DNA of 64,000 nt, from NCBI RefSeq assembly GCF_000739615.1, contig NZ_BATP01000061.1, positions 36,888 through 100,887 of the forward strand, written 5' to 3'. The notes under the pieces are model-generated. The model was given only the letters and a program-made list of their open reading frames with translations. It made no database searches and was not told the DNA's origin. Shown here piece by piece: positions 1-9,303 of the stretch (position 1 is the first letter of the stretch; each line of letters begins with the position of its first letter). A program made the translations under genes and the position numbers. Source of the stretch: Haloferula sp. BvORR071. Its GTDB lineage: Bacteria > Verrucomicrobiota > Verrucomicrobiia > Verrucomicrobiales > Akkermansiaceae.

Positions 1-67
1 TTTCCGGGATGTAGTATGGAGACAGCTCGAAGAATTCCTTCACGGCTGGCTTCAACCTGCACTCCTG

Positions 68-1261
68 ATGAAAACACCGCTCCTGCTCCTGTCGGCCTTC
101 GGGCTTGGCCTCATCCTTGCCGTGCTCGTGGAGCAGCAGCGGCATGCCGCGCAGATTGAGGTCCAGCGCTCGGCGTGGGCGTCGGAGCAGGCCCGGCTTG
201 AGCTCGAGTCGAATCGTCGCGGGGCGAAACGGGAAACGGTGTCCCGGCCGAGCGCGGAATCGCTCCGACAAGCCTCCGATGCCACCGGTCCCAGCGCGCA
301 GTCCTTGTTGAACGAGCTTGCGAACCTGCCGGTCAATGAGGGCGACAGCCGCGCGACGCGCCGGATGCTGGCGGCTCTGGAGCAGCTCTCCCGGATCGGT
401 CCACAGTCGCTGCCGGCCATCCGCCAATTTCTCGCGACTGGATCTGATGTAACCTACATTCCTCCGGGCAATAAGATGCGCCGCAATGTGAAGGGCCTCG
501 TCAACGCGCTGGTTCCTGCCTCGTTGCGGATGGGCTTGTTTGAGCTGCTGCACCAGACCGGCGGCAAGGATGCTGAGGCGATCCTTGTTGAAGCCCTTGG
601 CCGTACCCGGAGTGGCTTGGAGGTGGCCTTCGTGACTCAGGTCCTCGAGGAAATGGCATCGGGGGATTACAAGAACGAGGCCCTGGCGGCCGCAGGAAGA
701 TTGCTTGATGACGGTGCCGCCGGCGACCGGGAGTTGCTCTTTGAAGTGATGAAGCGCTTCGGTGACACCTCCTACGTGGCGACGGTCCAGCGTCAGATCA
801 TCCAGTCCGATGGTCGCGTTGATGGGCCGGCCCTGCGCTATCTCCAGCAATCCCTCGGGGCCCAGAGCATGCCTTTCGTGAGCCGCTACTATCAGGACGC
901 GCGCTTATCAGAACCGGGGAGCAAGGAACCGCTCGCGCGGGCGGCTCTTACCTACGTCGGAGCGAGCGAGCAGGCACTCGATCTGTTTCACACCGCTGTC
1001 TTCGACCCGTCACTGCTGCCCGACCAGAAGCGAAACTTGGTGGAAGATCTGAATGAAGATGGCCTGGCCAACCGGAAGAATCCGACTCCTGAGGATCTCC
1101 AGATCATCGCGAATCGCTACGCCCTGACTCAGTCCTACCTGCAGCAGGATTACGTGCGCAATGACCGCCTGCTCAACGATGCCTTCCGCGAAGCCGACAA
1201 GGACTTGCGCAACATGCTGGATCGGGCCGCCACCCAGGCTACGGCCAACCCTGCGAAATGA
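68..1261 (+). CDS. Membrane-anchored HEAT-like repeat protein, function unknown
   Basis: 397 aa. The N-terminus (about residues 2-22) is a single hydrophobic segment with a basic start, so the protein is probably a signal-anchor or lipid-less secreted protein. From about residue 80 it is made of amphipathic helices of the kind seen in HEAT/armadillo-like solenoids (runs such as AEAILVEALGR and KNEALAAAGRLL). No catalytic motif is visible. The product contains many Gln and Arg residues and no Cys. It converges on secA, from which it is separated by a hairpin. The start is the first ATG of the open frame and the ribosome binding site is weak. I do not recognise a named family; an envelope scaffold role is a guess. 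Confidence 0.7.
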   Translation: MKTPLLLLSAFGLGLILAVLVEQQRHAAQIEVQRSAWASEQARLELESNRRGAKRETVSRPSAESLRQASDATGPSAQSLLNELANLPVNEGDSRATRRMLAALEQLSRIGPQSLPAIRQFLATGSDVTYIPPGNKMRRNVKGLVNALVPASLRMGLFELLHQTGGKDAEAILVEALGRTRSGLEVAFVTQVLEEMASGDYKNEALAAAGRLLDDGAAGDRELLFEVMKRFGDTSYVATVQRQIIQSDGRVDGPALRYLQQSLGAQSMPFVSRYYQDARLSEPGSKEPLARAALTYVGASEQALDLFHTAVFDPSLLPDQKRNLVEDLNEDGLANRKNPTPEDLQIIANRYALTQSYLQQDYVRNDRLLNDAFREADKDLRNMLDRAATQATANPAK

Positions 1262-1265
1262 AGAA

Positions 1266-1287
1266 GGCGGAAGGTTGCCCTTCCGCC
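1266..1287. terminator. Hairpin between convergent genes (likely bidirectional terminator)
   Basis: A perfect 9-bp stem (GGCGGAAGG / CCTTCCGCC) with loop TTGC lies 4 nt after the upstream stop codon and 29 nt before the secA stop. It has no strong T-run, so termination efficiency is uncertain. Confidence 0.5.
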
Positions 1288-1316
1288 CGCTTCGGTGAAC
1301 TTCATTCAAGGAGCGC

Positions 1317-4300
1317 TTAGGCCTCCTTGCCGCAGCACTGCTTGTACTTCTTGCCCGAGCCGCAGGGGCACGGAGCATTTCGGCCCAGTTGGTCGATGTC
1401 GAAGCTCGGCGGACGGCGCTTGGGCAGGTTCAGCTTGATGCCGCCTGCCTCTTGATCTTCCACGAACACACTTCCGGAGCTGCCGGTCTGAGCAATGTTC
1501 GAGCGGGTGATCTCCGGTTGCTCGGCACTGTGGAGCTCCTGCGGCGAGCCGTGGAGCTGGCGCAGGATCTGTTCAAGGTTGCCGGCGGAGCGGAAGAGGT
1601 TCTGCAGCGCTTCCTGCTCGATGTTCGCCATCAGCTGCGAGAACAGCTCGAAGGCTTCGTTCTTATACTCGATCAGCGGATCCTTCTGGCCTTGGGCGCG
1701 CAGGTGCACACCTTCGCGCAGGGCGTCCATGTTGTAGAGGTGTGCTTGCCACTGGCGGTCGATCGCCGCCAACATCATCCGTCGCTCTTCCATCTCCAGG
1801 ATTTCCGGTGGCAGGCCGTCGACCCGCACCTGATAGGTCTCCTTCACCCGCTGCATCAGGAAACTGGCGATCTCCTCCGCAGACTTCGATTCGAAGTCGA
1901 GTTCCTCCGCGGTGATCCGGATCGGCAGGGTGGCGCTGATCCAGTGCAGCAGTTCGTTGTAGTCCGGATTGCCCTCGTCGCGGTCGGCCAGGAAGCTTTC
2001 GACCTTCTGCGGGATGACTTTCTCGATGATCTCGTTGACCAAATCGCGCGGGTCTTCGGTGCTAAGCACCTCGTTGCGGTAGCCATAGACCACCTCCCGC
2101 TGCTTGTTCATCACGTCGTCGAACTCCAGCACCCGCTTGCGCCAGGTGTAGTTGCGTTGCTCGACGCGCTTCTGCGCGGTTTCCACCGACTTGTTCAGCC
2201 AAGCGTGTTCGAGGGCTTCGCCTTCCTGCATCCCGAAGCGCTCCATCATCGCGGTCATGCGATCCGCGGCGGCGAAGTTGCGCATCAGGTCGTCTTCGAA
2301 AGAAATGTAGAACTGGCTCAGGCCCGGGTCGCCTTGGCGTGCGCAACGGCCGCGGAGCTGGCGGTCCACACGGCGGGACTCATAGCGCTCCGTGCCGATG
2401 ACGAAGAGGCCACCGAGCTCGGACACGCCCTCGCCCAGCTTGATGTCAGTGCCGCGGCCCGCCATGTTGGTGGACACGGTGACTGCTCCGCGCTGGCCTG
2501 CCTTGGAGACGATCTCGGCCTCCTGCATGTGCATCTTCGCGTTCAGCACCGTGTGCGGGATCTTGCTGCGCTTCAGCATGCGTGAGACCGTCTCGGATGC
2601 ATCCACCGAAGCCGTGCCGACTAGCACTGGCTGGCCCTTGGCATGGGCTTCCTCGATCTTCTTGATCACCGCGTTGTACTTTTCGCGGCGGGTCTTGAAG
2701 ACTTGGTCGTTGAGGTCGTGGCGCTGGTTCGGCCGGTTCGCCGGGATCGGCAGCACATCCAGTTTGTAGATGTCGGAGAACTCGGCGGCTTCCGTTTCCG
2801 CGGTGCCGGTCATGCCGCCCAGCTTCTGATAGAGGCGGAAGTAGTTCTGGATGGTGATGGTGGCGAAGGTCTGGGTCTCCTTCTCGATCGCCACGTTTTC
2901 CTTGGCTTCCACCGCCTGGTGCAGGCCGTCCGACCAGCGGCGGCCCGGCATCTCACGGCCGGTGTTTTCATCGACGATGATGACCTTGCCGTCCTTCACC
3001 ACATACTGAACGTCCTTTTCGTAGACGCAGTAGGCCTTCAGCAATTGGGAGATGTTGTGCATCTTCTCCGCCTGCGAATCCAGCCGCTGCTGTGCCTTGT
3101 CCTTGCCTTCGGCACGCTGCTCCTCGGTGAGCGAGAGATTGTTGTCGAGGTCGGCGAAAATCGTGCCGATGTCCGGCAAGGTGAAGGAATCGGGATCTTC
3201 CGGCGAGAGGAAGGCTCGGCCCTTCTCCATCAGGTCGGAGTCGTGGCTCTTCTCATCAATCGTAAAGAACAGCTCTTCCTTCAGCGCGAAGAGTTCCTTC
3301 TTCTGCGCGTCCTGGTAGAAGGACAACTCGGTCTTCTCCAGCAGGCGGCGGATGTCCGGCTCCTGCATCATGCGCATGAGCTGGCGGTTGCGCGGTTGGC
3401 CCAGCTTCACTTTGAAGAGTGAGCGGCCAGCCGCGACGATATCGCCTGCTTCCTGCTCCTTCTTGGCTTCGCTCATCAACTCGTTGCAGAGCGTGGTCTG
3501 TGCCCGCACGATTTGCTCCACCGCTGGCTTGTACTTGTCGAACTGGTGGCTGGAGACGGAGGACGGACCGGAAATGATCAGCGGCGTCCGCGCTTCGTCG
3601 ATCAGGATCGAGTCCACTTCGTCGATCACGGCGAAGTAGTGGCCGCGCTGCACCTGCTCGTCACGGGTGGAGGCCATGCCGTTGTCGCGCAGATAGTCGA
3701 ACCCGAATTCGGAGTTCGTTCCGTAGGTGATGTCGCACTGGTAGTGCTGGCGGCGATCCCACGGTGCCATCTGGTTCTGGATACAGCCGATGGTCAGGCC
3801 CAGGAACTTGAACAGCGAGCCCATCCACTCGGAGTCGCGTCGCGCCAAGTAGTCGTTGACCGTGATCACGTGCACCCCGAGGCCGGTCAGTGCATTCAGA
3901 TAAGTCGGCAGGGTGGCCACCAGGGTCTTGCCCTCACCGGTCATCATTTCCGCGATCATCCCGCGGTGGATGGCGATACCGCCGACGAACTGCACGTCGA
4001 AGTGAACCATCTCCCAACCCAGCGGCTGGTCGCAGACCATGATGGTCTTGCCGCACATCCGGCGCGCGCCGTTCTTCACGACGGCGTAGGCCTCCGGCAG
4101 GATCTTCTCAAGATACTTGGCCCGCAGCGGGATGAACTCCATCTCCACTTCGTGGAAGGCGGCCTTGGCTGCCTCGATCGATTCCACGGTGGCGTCTACC
4201 TTGGCCGGGAAGGTCGGGAAATCCTCGCGCAGGCGGTTGAGGCGCTCGGTCATGTAGGCCGCAGCGTCGGCCAGACCGTCCTTCTCCATGCGCTCCAGTT

Positions 4301-4499
4301 GTGGCTTCGTGGCCACCTGTAGCTCATGATAGCGGGACAGGAACTCCTGCCACTTGGCGGTCATTTCCCGCAGCTTCTCCTCCGGCTCCCGCTGCAGCGC
4401 TTCCTCGATTTCCTTGATGCGCTCGATGGTCGGGCGGATCCGGCGGATTTCACGCTGGTTCTTTGAGCCGACGATTTTCTGGAGGATCCACTTGATCAT
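1317..4499 (-). CDS. secA: Preprotein translocase subunit SecA (ATPase)
   Basis: SecA is the cytosolic motor ATPase that drives preproteins through SecYEG. The start ATG at 4499 gives 1060 aa beginning MIKWILQKIV; an in-frame ATG 17 codons earlier would add a Cys/Pro-rich leader not typical of the family. Visible motifs are Walker A GEGKT (about residues 188-192), the DEVD box (293-296), helicase motif GTDIKLGEG, and a C-terminal zinc-binding SEC-C tail (CPCGSGKKYKQCC). At about 1060 aa it is roughly 160 residues longer than E. coli SecA. About 80 extra residues lie before the Walker box, the rest in the nucleotide-binding/preprotein region. It is transcribed alone, convergent with the preceding gene. 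Confidence 0.97.
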   Translation of the reverse strand: MIKWILQKIVGSKNQREIRRIRPTIERIKEIEEALQREPEEKLREMTAKWQEFLSRYHELQVATKPQLERMEKDGLADAAAYMTERLNRLREDFPTFPAKVDATVESIEAAKAAFHEVEMEFIPLRAKYLEKILPEAYAVVKNGARRMCGKTIMVCDQPLGWEMVHFDVQFVGGIAIHRGMIAEMMTGEGKTLVATLPTYLNALTGLGVHVITVNDYLARRDSEWMGSLFKFLGLTIGCIQNQMAPWDRRQHYQCDITYGTNSEFGFDYLRDNGMASTRDEQVQRGHYFAVIDEVDSILIDEARTPLIISGPSSVSSHQFDKYKPAVEQIVRAQTTLCNELMSEAKKEQEAGDIVAAGRSLFKVKLGQPRNRQLMRMMQEPDIRRLLEKTELSFYQDAQKKELFALKEELFFTIDEKSHDSDLMEKGRAFLSPEDPDSFTLPDIGTIFADLDNNLSLTEEQRAEGKDKAQQRLDSQAEKMHNISQLLKAYCVYEKDVQYVVKDGKVIIVDENTGREMPGRRWSDGLHQAVEAKENVAIEKETQTFATITIQNYFRLYQKLGGMTGTAETEAAEFSDIYKLDVLPIPANRPNQRHDLNDQVFKTRREKYNAVIKKIEEAHAKGQPVLVGTASVDASETVSRMLKRSKIPHTVLNAKMHMQEAEIVSKAGQRGAVTVSTNMAGRGTDIKLGEGVSELGGLFVIGTERYESRRVDRQLRGRCARQGDPGLSQFYISFEDDLMRNFAAADRMTAMMERFGMQEGEALEHAWLNKSVETAQKRVEQRNYTWRKRVLEFDDVMNKQREVVYGYRNEVLSTEDPRDLVNEIIEKVIPQKVESFLADRDEGNPDYNELLHWISATLPIRITAEELDFESKSAEEIASFLMQRVKETYQVRVDGLPPEILEMEERRMMLAAIDRQWQAHLYNMDALREGVHLRAQGQKDPLIEYKNEAFELFSQLMANIEQEALQNLFRSAGNLEQILRQLHGSPQELHSAEQPEITRSNIAQTGSSGSVFVEDQEAGGIKLNLPKRRPPSFDIDQLGRNAPCPCGSGKKYKQCCGKEA

Positions 4500-4815
4500 G
4501 TGCTGGGCAGGTAGGGCACCGGAGTTGCAGCCGGGGCGCACGCAATACACGCGGAATCGCGATCATGCAAGCGGCACGGGAGAGAGCTTTTTAGGCCGAT
4601 TGTAGCGAGGGTAGGGGATTGGACTACCGAGGGTTACCTGCGAAACTCGAATCGCCTCTCTGGAGTCTGAAAAAGGCCGGCAATATCCCGTCCAGGAACG
4701 CCGGAAGTCCCTCGCGTTCAGTAAGCGGTGATGCCCTTGCGACGCGAGGGTCCGAGGATGGAGCGGGAGAATCGCAGGCCAGAGCCAAGAGTCGGCGCCA
4801 CGAGCCTTCTAAACC
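4500..4815. other. Intergenic region, no gene seen
   Basis: About 316 bases between the secA start and the SDR stop. It must hold the secA promoter on the minus strand, but I cannot point to a convincing -35/-10 pair. Open frames here have no recognisable product, and no tRNA-like fold was found. Confidence 0.5.
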
Positions 4816-5604
4816 TCAGATCTTCATCGCGTTGAACCCGCCATCCACCACCATCTCGGAGCCGGTGATGAAGCCGCCAGCCTTGTTCGAGGCCAGCAGC
4901 AGGGTCGCGCCGATCAGGTCGTCCGGGCTGCCGAAGCGGCTCATCGGGGTCTGGCGCAGGATGTCGAGCACCCGGCTCTCGTCCAGCACCTTGCGGTTCT
5001 GCTCAGCCGGGAAGAAGCCGGGGACCAGCGTGTTCACGCGGATCGAATACTCGGCCCACTCGCGGGCCAGGTTCTTGGAAAGGTTGTGCACCGCCGCTTT
5101 GCTGGCGGAGTAGGTGAAGACCCGCGACAGCGGCACCAGCCCGGACATCGAGCCCAGATTGATGATCGAGGCGGGGATTCCCTCGTTGATGAAATACTTG
5201 CCGAAGACTTGGCAGGTCCGGAACACCGCCGTCAGGTTGGTGTCGATGATCCGCTGGAATTCCTCTTCCTCAATCTCCAGGAAGGGGGTGGGGGCATTGA
5301 TGCCCGCGCCGTTGACCAGGATATTCACCTTGCCGGAGCGTTCGACCACCTGATTGACCAGCTCCTGCAGCGAATCCCGCGAAGTGACGTCCGCCGGCAG
5401 GAAGTAGCCCTTGCCACCGAATTCTTCCACCTCGGCCAGAAGGCGCTCCGCCTTCTCGCGGATGCGGCCGACCAGCACCACCTCCGCACCGGCGTGGGCC
5501 AGACCTTGGGCCATGCAGCCGCACAATTCGCCGGTTCCACCGATCACCACGGCGGTTTGTCCCTCGAGTCCGAAAAGGTCTTTGAAAAAGGCGGCGGTTT
5601 GCAT
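4816..5604 (-). CDS. SDR-family oxidoreductase, probable D-mannonate (fructuronate) oxidoreductase
   Basis: 262 aa short-chain dehydrogenase. The nucleotide-binding glycine motif lies at residues 22-29 (GGTGELCG), the structural NGAG at 98-101, and catalytic Ser152, Tyr165 and Lys169 (YSASK) are present. The post-catalytic stretch NTLVPGFFPAEQNRKVL resembles the SDR-type D-mannonate oxidoreductases that act in hexuronate catabolism (NAD(P)-dependent fructuronate/mannonate interconversion). The start at 5604 is chosen because the protein then begins just before the Rossmann strand; a 12-residue upstream extension is possible. A motif 80 bp upstream resembles one in front of the uronate isomerase gene, which supports a uronate role, although the two genes are about 39 kb apart. 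The substrate is inferred. Confidence 0.8.
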   Translation of the reverse strand: MQTAAFFKDLFGLEGQTAVVIGGTGELCGCMAQGLAHAGAEVVLVGRIREKAERLLAEVEEFGGKGYFLPADVTSRDSLQELVNQVVERSGKVNILVNGAGINAPTPFLEIEEEEFQRIIDTNLTAVFRTCQVFGKYFINEGIPASIINLGSMSGLVPLSRVFTYSASKAAVHNLSKNLAREWAEYSIRVNTLVPGFFPAEQNRKVLDESRVLDILRQTPMSRFGSPDDLIGATLLLASNKAGGFITGSEMVVDGGFNAMKI

Positions 5605-5681
5605 GCGCCGGAGGTTCGGTGGATCGCCCTGTGGCGGCAAGCGGAATGAGCGTTAGCCTTGAAAATTCAACCGCTGAACTC

Positions 5682-5698
5682 AATTTGTCATACAGCTT
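5682..5698. promoter_or_regulatory. Candidate operator shared with uxaC (GntR-type half-palindrome)
   Basis: The sequence AATTTGTCATACAGCTT lies 78-94 bp upstream of the SDR start. It matches the minus-strand site before the uronate isomerase gene (AATTTGTCCGACAACTT) at 14 of 17 positions. The uxaC copy is a perfect TTGTCNGACAA palindrome of the FadR/GntR class; this copy is imperfect. Confidence 0.4.
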
Positions 5699-5716
5699 GG
5701 ATCGGCGTCCCTTTGG

Positions 5717-6553
5717 CTAGGCCTGTCCCCGTCGCCGCCCTAGAATCCCATACTTCGGCGCGAAGAACAGCGACCCGAAAAACAGCAGCCCCTGCACCAG
5801 CACGATGCACCCGCCGGTGGAGGCATCCATGTGGTAGCTCGCGAAGATCCCCACCACGGTCGAGCCGACTGCCGACAGCGTGGCAATCAACAGCATCCGG
5901 TCGAAACGATCCGTCCACAGCTGCCCGATGCTCCCGGGCGTCACCAGCATCGCTGCCACCAGGATGATCCCGACCGTCTGGATCGCCACTACGATCGCCC
6001 CTGCCAGCAAGGCCAGCAGCAGGTAGTTCAGGAAGCGGTCAGGCAGGGCCAGCACCCGGGCTTGGCCTGGATCGAAACAGATTAAGAGCAGGTCCCGGCG
6101 CAGCGCCAGAGTGATGCCCAGCACCGCTCCTCCGAGCACCAGGGTTTGGACGATCTGGGTGCGGGCGATGCCTAGGATGTTCCCGACCAGAATATGGTCC
6201 AAGTGCATGTCGGACTCAGTGCGGCTGAAAATCACCAGCCCGAAGGCAAAGAGCCCTGTGAAGACCACGCCCATCACCGTGTCCTCCTTGAGGCGGCTGT
6301 TGCGCTTGATGAAGCCGGTGCCCACGGCGCAGAGCAACCCAGCCGCGAAGGCTCCCAGCGCCAGCGGCAGCCCGGCGATGTAGGCCAGCACGATCCCGGG
6401 CAGCACCGCATGGGAAATCGCGTCGCCCATCAGCGACCAGCCCTTCAACACCAGAAAGCAGGACAGCACCGCGCACATCGCCGCCACCACCGTACCCATC
6501 AGCAGGGCATCGCGCATGAAGGCGTAGTTCAGGGGCTCGAAGAACTCGCTCAT
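5717..6553 (-). CDS. Metal ABC transporter permease (second subunit)
   Basis: 278 aa polytopic inner-membrane protein of the ABC-3 family (MntB/ZnuB/SitD type) that forms the metal channel with its partner permease. The family signature LKGWSLMGDAISHAVLPG lies near residue 40, followed by about seven further hydrophobic helices. The start at 6553 is fixed by the ATGA overlap with the stop of the upstream permease; the open frame continues upstream only as an out-of-frame shadow of that gene. It is paralogous to the neighbouring permease, with the same signature and length, so the transporter probably uses a heterodimeric membrane domain. It is the last gene of the operon. Confidence 0.93.
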   Translation of the reverse strand: MSEFFEPLNYAFMRDALLMGTVVAAMCAVLSCFLVLKGWSLMGDAISHAVLPGIVLAYIAGLPLALGAFAAGLLCAVGTGFIKRNSRLKEDTVMGVVFTGLFAFGLVIFSRTESDMHLDHILVGNILGIARTQIVQTLVLGGAVLGITLALRRDLLLICFDPGQARVLALPDRFLNYLLLALLAGAIVVAIQTVGIILVAAMLVTPGSIGQLWTDRFDRMLLIATLSAVGSTVVGIFASYHMDASTGGCIVLVQGLLFFGSLFFAPKYGILGRRRGQA

Positions 6554-7422
6554 GCGCTTGTGGAAGTGTCGGCATTGGCAGCCCGGCGGCGGGCCGCGAG
6601 CATCCCGTGTTTCGGTCCAAAGACGAAGGCCGCCAGGAAGACCAGGGTTTGCAGCGTGACGATGCAGCCGCCGGTCGCCCCATTGAAATAGTAGCTGGCG
6701 TAGGCCCCCGCTAGGGAGGTGACGAGTCCCATGCCGGAGGACAGAAAGATCATCCGCCCGAAACGATCGGTGAGCAGGTAGGCCGTCGCCCCGGGAGTCA
6801 CCAGCATGGCCACCACCAGGCAAGCACCTACCGCTTGCAGCGCCGCCACCGCCGTGGCCGCCAGCAGGGTCAGCAGCACGACATGCAGCAGTCCTGTCGG
6901 CAGGCCCATCGTGCGGGCTTGGTTGGCATCGAAGCAGAAGAGCATCAGATCCTTCCACTTGAGGCCCAGGATCAGCAACGTGATCGCGCTGATCACGATC
7001 ACCTGAAGGATATCCGGATCGGAAATGCCGAGGATGTTCCCGAGGATGATCGTCTTCAAATCCACCCGCGCGGGGAAGAGCGTGATCAGCACCAGGCCAA
7101 GTGCGAAGTAGGTGGTGAAGACGATGCCGATGGTCGCGTCTTCACGGATCCGGCTCTGCGCCTTGATGAAGGCCATGGTTCCCGCGGCGAGCAGCCCGGC
7201 AACGAATGCTCCCAAAGTGAAAGGCAGCCCCAGGATGTAGGCCAGGGCCACTCCCGGCACCACCGCGTGCGAGAGCGCATCGCCCATCAGCGACCAGCCC
7301 TTGAGCGTTACGAAGGCGGAGAGGAAGCCGCACACCACGCCGATCAAGGCGCTCACGCCGATCGCCTTGAGCATATACTCGTAGTGGAAGGGCGTGAGCA
7401 GCGAATTGAGGATCTCAGTCAT
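6550..7422 (-). CDS. Metal ABC transporter permease (first subunit)
   Basis: 290 aa ABC-3 family permease with the LKGWSLMGDALSHAVVPG signature near residue 45 and about eight transmembrane helices. It ends in a short Arg/Ala-rich tail. It overlaps the ATPase gene by 8 bp at its 5' end and the next permease by 4 bp at its 3' end, which indicates translational coupling. With the ATPase and the lipoprotein receptor it forms a manganese, iron or zinc importer; see the receptor entry for why Mn/Fe is preferred. Confidence 0.93.
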   Translation of the reverse strand: MTEILNSLLTPFHYEYMLKAIGVSALIGVVCGFLSAFVTLKGWSLMGDALSHAVVPGVALAYILGLPFTLGAFVAGLLAAGTMAFIKAQSRIREDATIGIVFTTYFALGLVLITLFPARVDLKTIILGNILGISDPDILQVIVISAITLLILGLKWKDLMLFCFDANQARTMGLPTGLLHVVLLTLLAATAVAALQAVGACLVVAMLVTPGATAYLLTDRFGRMIFLSSGMGLVTSLAGAYASYYFNGATGGCIVTLQTLVFLAAFVFGPKHGMLAARRRAANADTSTSA

Positions 7423-8335
7423 GCTCCTCCGATCGTTTTCTCAGCAGCTCTTCATGCTGGCCGCGGTCCTTGTATTCCAAGTGGCCGTCCTTGCCGAAGA
7501 TCAGCGGCCGCTCGTCATCCGTGAGCACGCGCACAGCTCGGCCATCGTGATCCTGGATGGTCGATTCCTCGAAATGGAATTGCCGCAATACCCCACCGAA
7601 GGCCGCGGTCAGATTCTCCTCGGTGAAGACCTTTGAGGTCGGCCCGTAGGCCAATACCGTGCGGTTGATCAGCACCACTTGATCGCAGAATTCCGGCACG
7701 CTGCCGAGGTTGTGGGTGGAGACCAGGATGATGCAGCCCGTCATCCGCAACTCGCGCAGCAGGGCGATGATCTCCTCCTCGGTCTTCACGTCCACGCCCG
7801 TGAAAGGCTCGTCTAACAGAATCACCCGGCCGCCTTGTGCCAGAGCCCGAGCCAGGAAGACGCGCTTCTTCTGGCCGCCGCTCAGCTCTCCAATCTGACG
7901 GTCGCGAAAGTCCCACATCGAGACACGCTTGAGGCTTTCTTCCACCTTCACCTTGTCGATTGCCCTCGGGATCCGCAGGAAATTCATCGATCCGTAGCGG
8001 CCCATCATTACCACGTCCCACACGCTGACCGGGAACTGCCAGTCCACCTCCTCGGACTGCGGGACATAGGCGACCAGATTGCGCTTCAGCACCTCGCTCA
8101 CCGGCATGCCGCTGATGCTCACGCGTCCCGCTTTGGGCTTGAGGAAGCCCATGATGCTCTTGAACAGGGTGGACTTGCCGCTGCCATTCACCCCCACCAG
8201 CGCGCAGATCGTTCCGCTGCTGAGGTGGAAGCTGGCATCGCGTAGGGCCAAGTGCCCGTTCGCATAGACCATGGTGACCCCCTCGACATCCAGGCGGGGC
8301 ATGAACTCGGTCGTCTTTGGTTCGCGTGAACTCAT
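7415..8335 (-). CDS. Metal ABC transporter ATP-binding protein
   Basis: 306 aa ABC ATPase that powers the adjacent permease pair on the cytoplasmic face. Walker A GVNGSGKST is at residues 48-56, the signature LSGGQKKR at 151-158, and Walker B VILLDEP at 171-177, with a following His switch in STHNLG. The C-terminal ~50 residues after the core, ending in an acidic/His-rich tail, are longer than in the shortest family members. The start at 8335 overlaps the stop of the receptor gene by ATGA. Confidence 0.95.
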   Translation of the reverse strand: MSSREPKTTEFMPRLDVEGVTMVYANGHLALRDASFHLSSGTICALVGVNGSGKSTLFKSIMGFLKPKAGRVSISGMPVSEVLKRNLVAYVPQSEEVDWQFPVSVWDVVMMGRYGSMNFLRIPRAIDKVKVEESLKRVSMWDFRDRQIGELSGGQKKRVFLARALAQGGRVILLDEPFTGVDVKTEEEIIALLRELRMTGCIILVSTHNLGSVPEFCDQVVLINRTVLAYGPTSKVFTEENLTAAFGGVLRQFHFEESTIQDHDGRAVRVLTDDERPLIFGKDGHLEYKDRGQHEELLRKRSEEHD

Positions 8336-9261
8336 CGGGTCGTTGCTTGGAAGCCCTTCAGGATTGTGTCGGCATTCGTCTCCAGCAGCTTCAGGTAAGA
8401 CGGAGCCGGACCATCCGCTTCGGTAAGTGAATCGACGTAGAGCACTCCGCCGTAGCGGGCACCGGTCTCCTGCGCCACTTGCTGCGCCGGCTTGTCGCTC
8501 ACCGTGCTTTCCGAGAACACCACCGGAATCTTGTGTTCACGAACGCCGTCGATGACCTTGCGCACCTGTTGTGGCGTGCCTTGGGCATCCGCATTGATCG
8601 GCCACAGGTAGAGCTGCTTCAGCCCGTAGTTCGCGCAGAGGTAGGAGAAGGCGCCCTCGCTGCTCACCAGCCAGCGCTGCGTCTCCGGGATCGTGGCGAG
8701 CTTCTCGCGCACCGGTTCGTCCAACGCCTTGATCTTCGCGGTGTAGGTCGCCGCGTTGGCGGTGTAGATGGCCTCATTGGCCGGATCCATTTTCACCAGC
8801 GCCTTGCGGATGTTCTCCACATACATCACCGCATTGGAGGGCGACATCCAGGCATGCGGATTCGGCTTCCCGCTATAGGGCCCCTCGGTGATTCCCATCG
8901 GCGCGATGCCCTCGGTCAGCACCGCGCTCGGCACGTTCTCGACGTTCTGGAAGAACTTCTCGAACCACAGCTCGAGGTTCATTCCATTCCACAGCACCAA
9001 GTCCGCCTTCTGGGCCTTCACGATGTCCTTCGGCGTCGGGTCATAGCCGTGGATCTCCGCCCCCGGCCGGGTAATCGACTCGACGATCGCCGCATCTCCG
9101 GCCACCTCCCGTGCCATGTCGGCGATAATGGTGAAGCTGGTCACCACCCGCTTCTTGCCGTCCGCGGCCTCCCTCTTGGCTCCCTTGCAGCCACACAGGA
9201 CTAGGGCGGCCAAGCAAAGCAGGAACCAGGATCTCACGGGCGTTAAGCTGAGGCATTTCAT
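8332..9261 (-). CDS. Metal-binding lipoprotein of ABC importer (PsaA/MntC-like, Mn/Fe class)
   Basis: 309 aa cluster A-I solute-binding protein. A signal peptide with lipobox LCGC puts the acylated Cys at residue 25. Ligand positions expected for the PsaA/TroA fold are all present: His71, His136, Glu202 and Asp277. The long His-rich loop typical of zinc-specific ZnuA is absent and the third ligand is Glu rather than His, which favours Mn(II) or Fe(II). It delivers metal to the permeases encoded downstream. A DtxR/MntR-like palindrome lies 20-35 bp upstream of the ATG. Metal identity is inferred from ligands and operator, not proven. Confidence 0.92.
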   Translation of the reverse strand: MKCLSLTPVRSWFLLCLAALVLCGCKGAKREAADGKKRVVTSFTIIADMAREVAGDAAIVESITRPGAEIHGYDPTPKDIVKAQKADLVLWNGMNLELWFEKFFQNVENVPSAVLTEGIAPMGITEGPYSGKPNPHAWMSPSNAVMYVENIRKALVKMDPANEAIYTANAATYTAKIKALDEPVREKLATIPETQRWLVSSEGAFSYLCANYGLKQLYLWPINADAQGTPQQVRKVIDGVREHKIPVVFSESTVSDKPAQQVAQETGARYGGVLYVDSLTEADGPAPSYLKLLETNADTILKGFQATTR

Positions 9262-9280
9262 TTTTGTTTCAATGTAGAAT

Positions 9281-9296
9281 TTTAGATTAGGCTAAA
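9281..9296. promoter_or_regulatory. DtxR/MntR-like operator upstream of the metal receptor gene
   Basis: Inverted repeat TTTAGATTAGGCTAAA (TTTAG-N6-CTAAA). Its reverse complement TTTAGCCTAATCTAAA shares TTAGCCTNNNCTAAA exactly with the site at 10085-10099. It resembles the metalloregulator consensus of the DtxR/IdeR/MntR family (TTAGG-TTAGCC-TAA type). Confidence 0.6.
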
Positions 9297-9303
9297 TTCG
9301 CAG

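Noticed and set aside
1389..4322. Long plus-strand open frames across secA
   Set aside because: SecA is unambiguous on the minus strand; the plus-strand frames are composition-driven shadows.
8332..9261. ZnuA-type zinc-specific receptor
   Set aside because: No His-rich loop, and the third ligand is Glu rather than His; the Mn/Fe class fits better.
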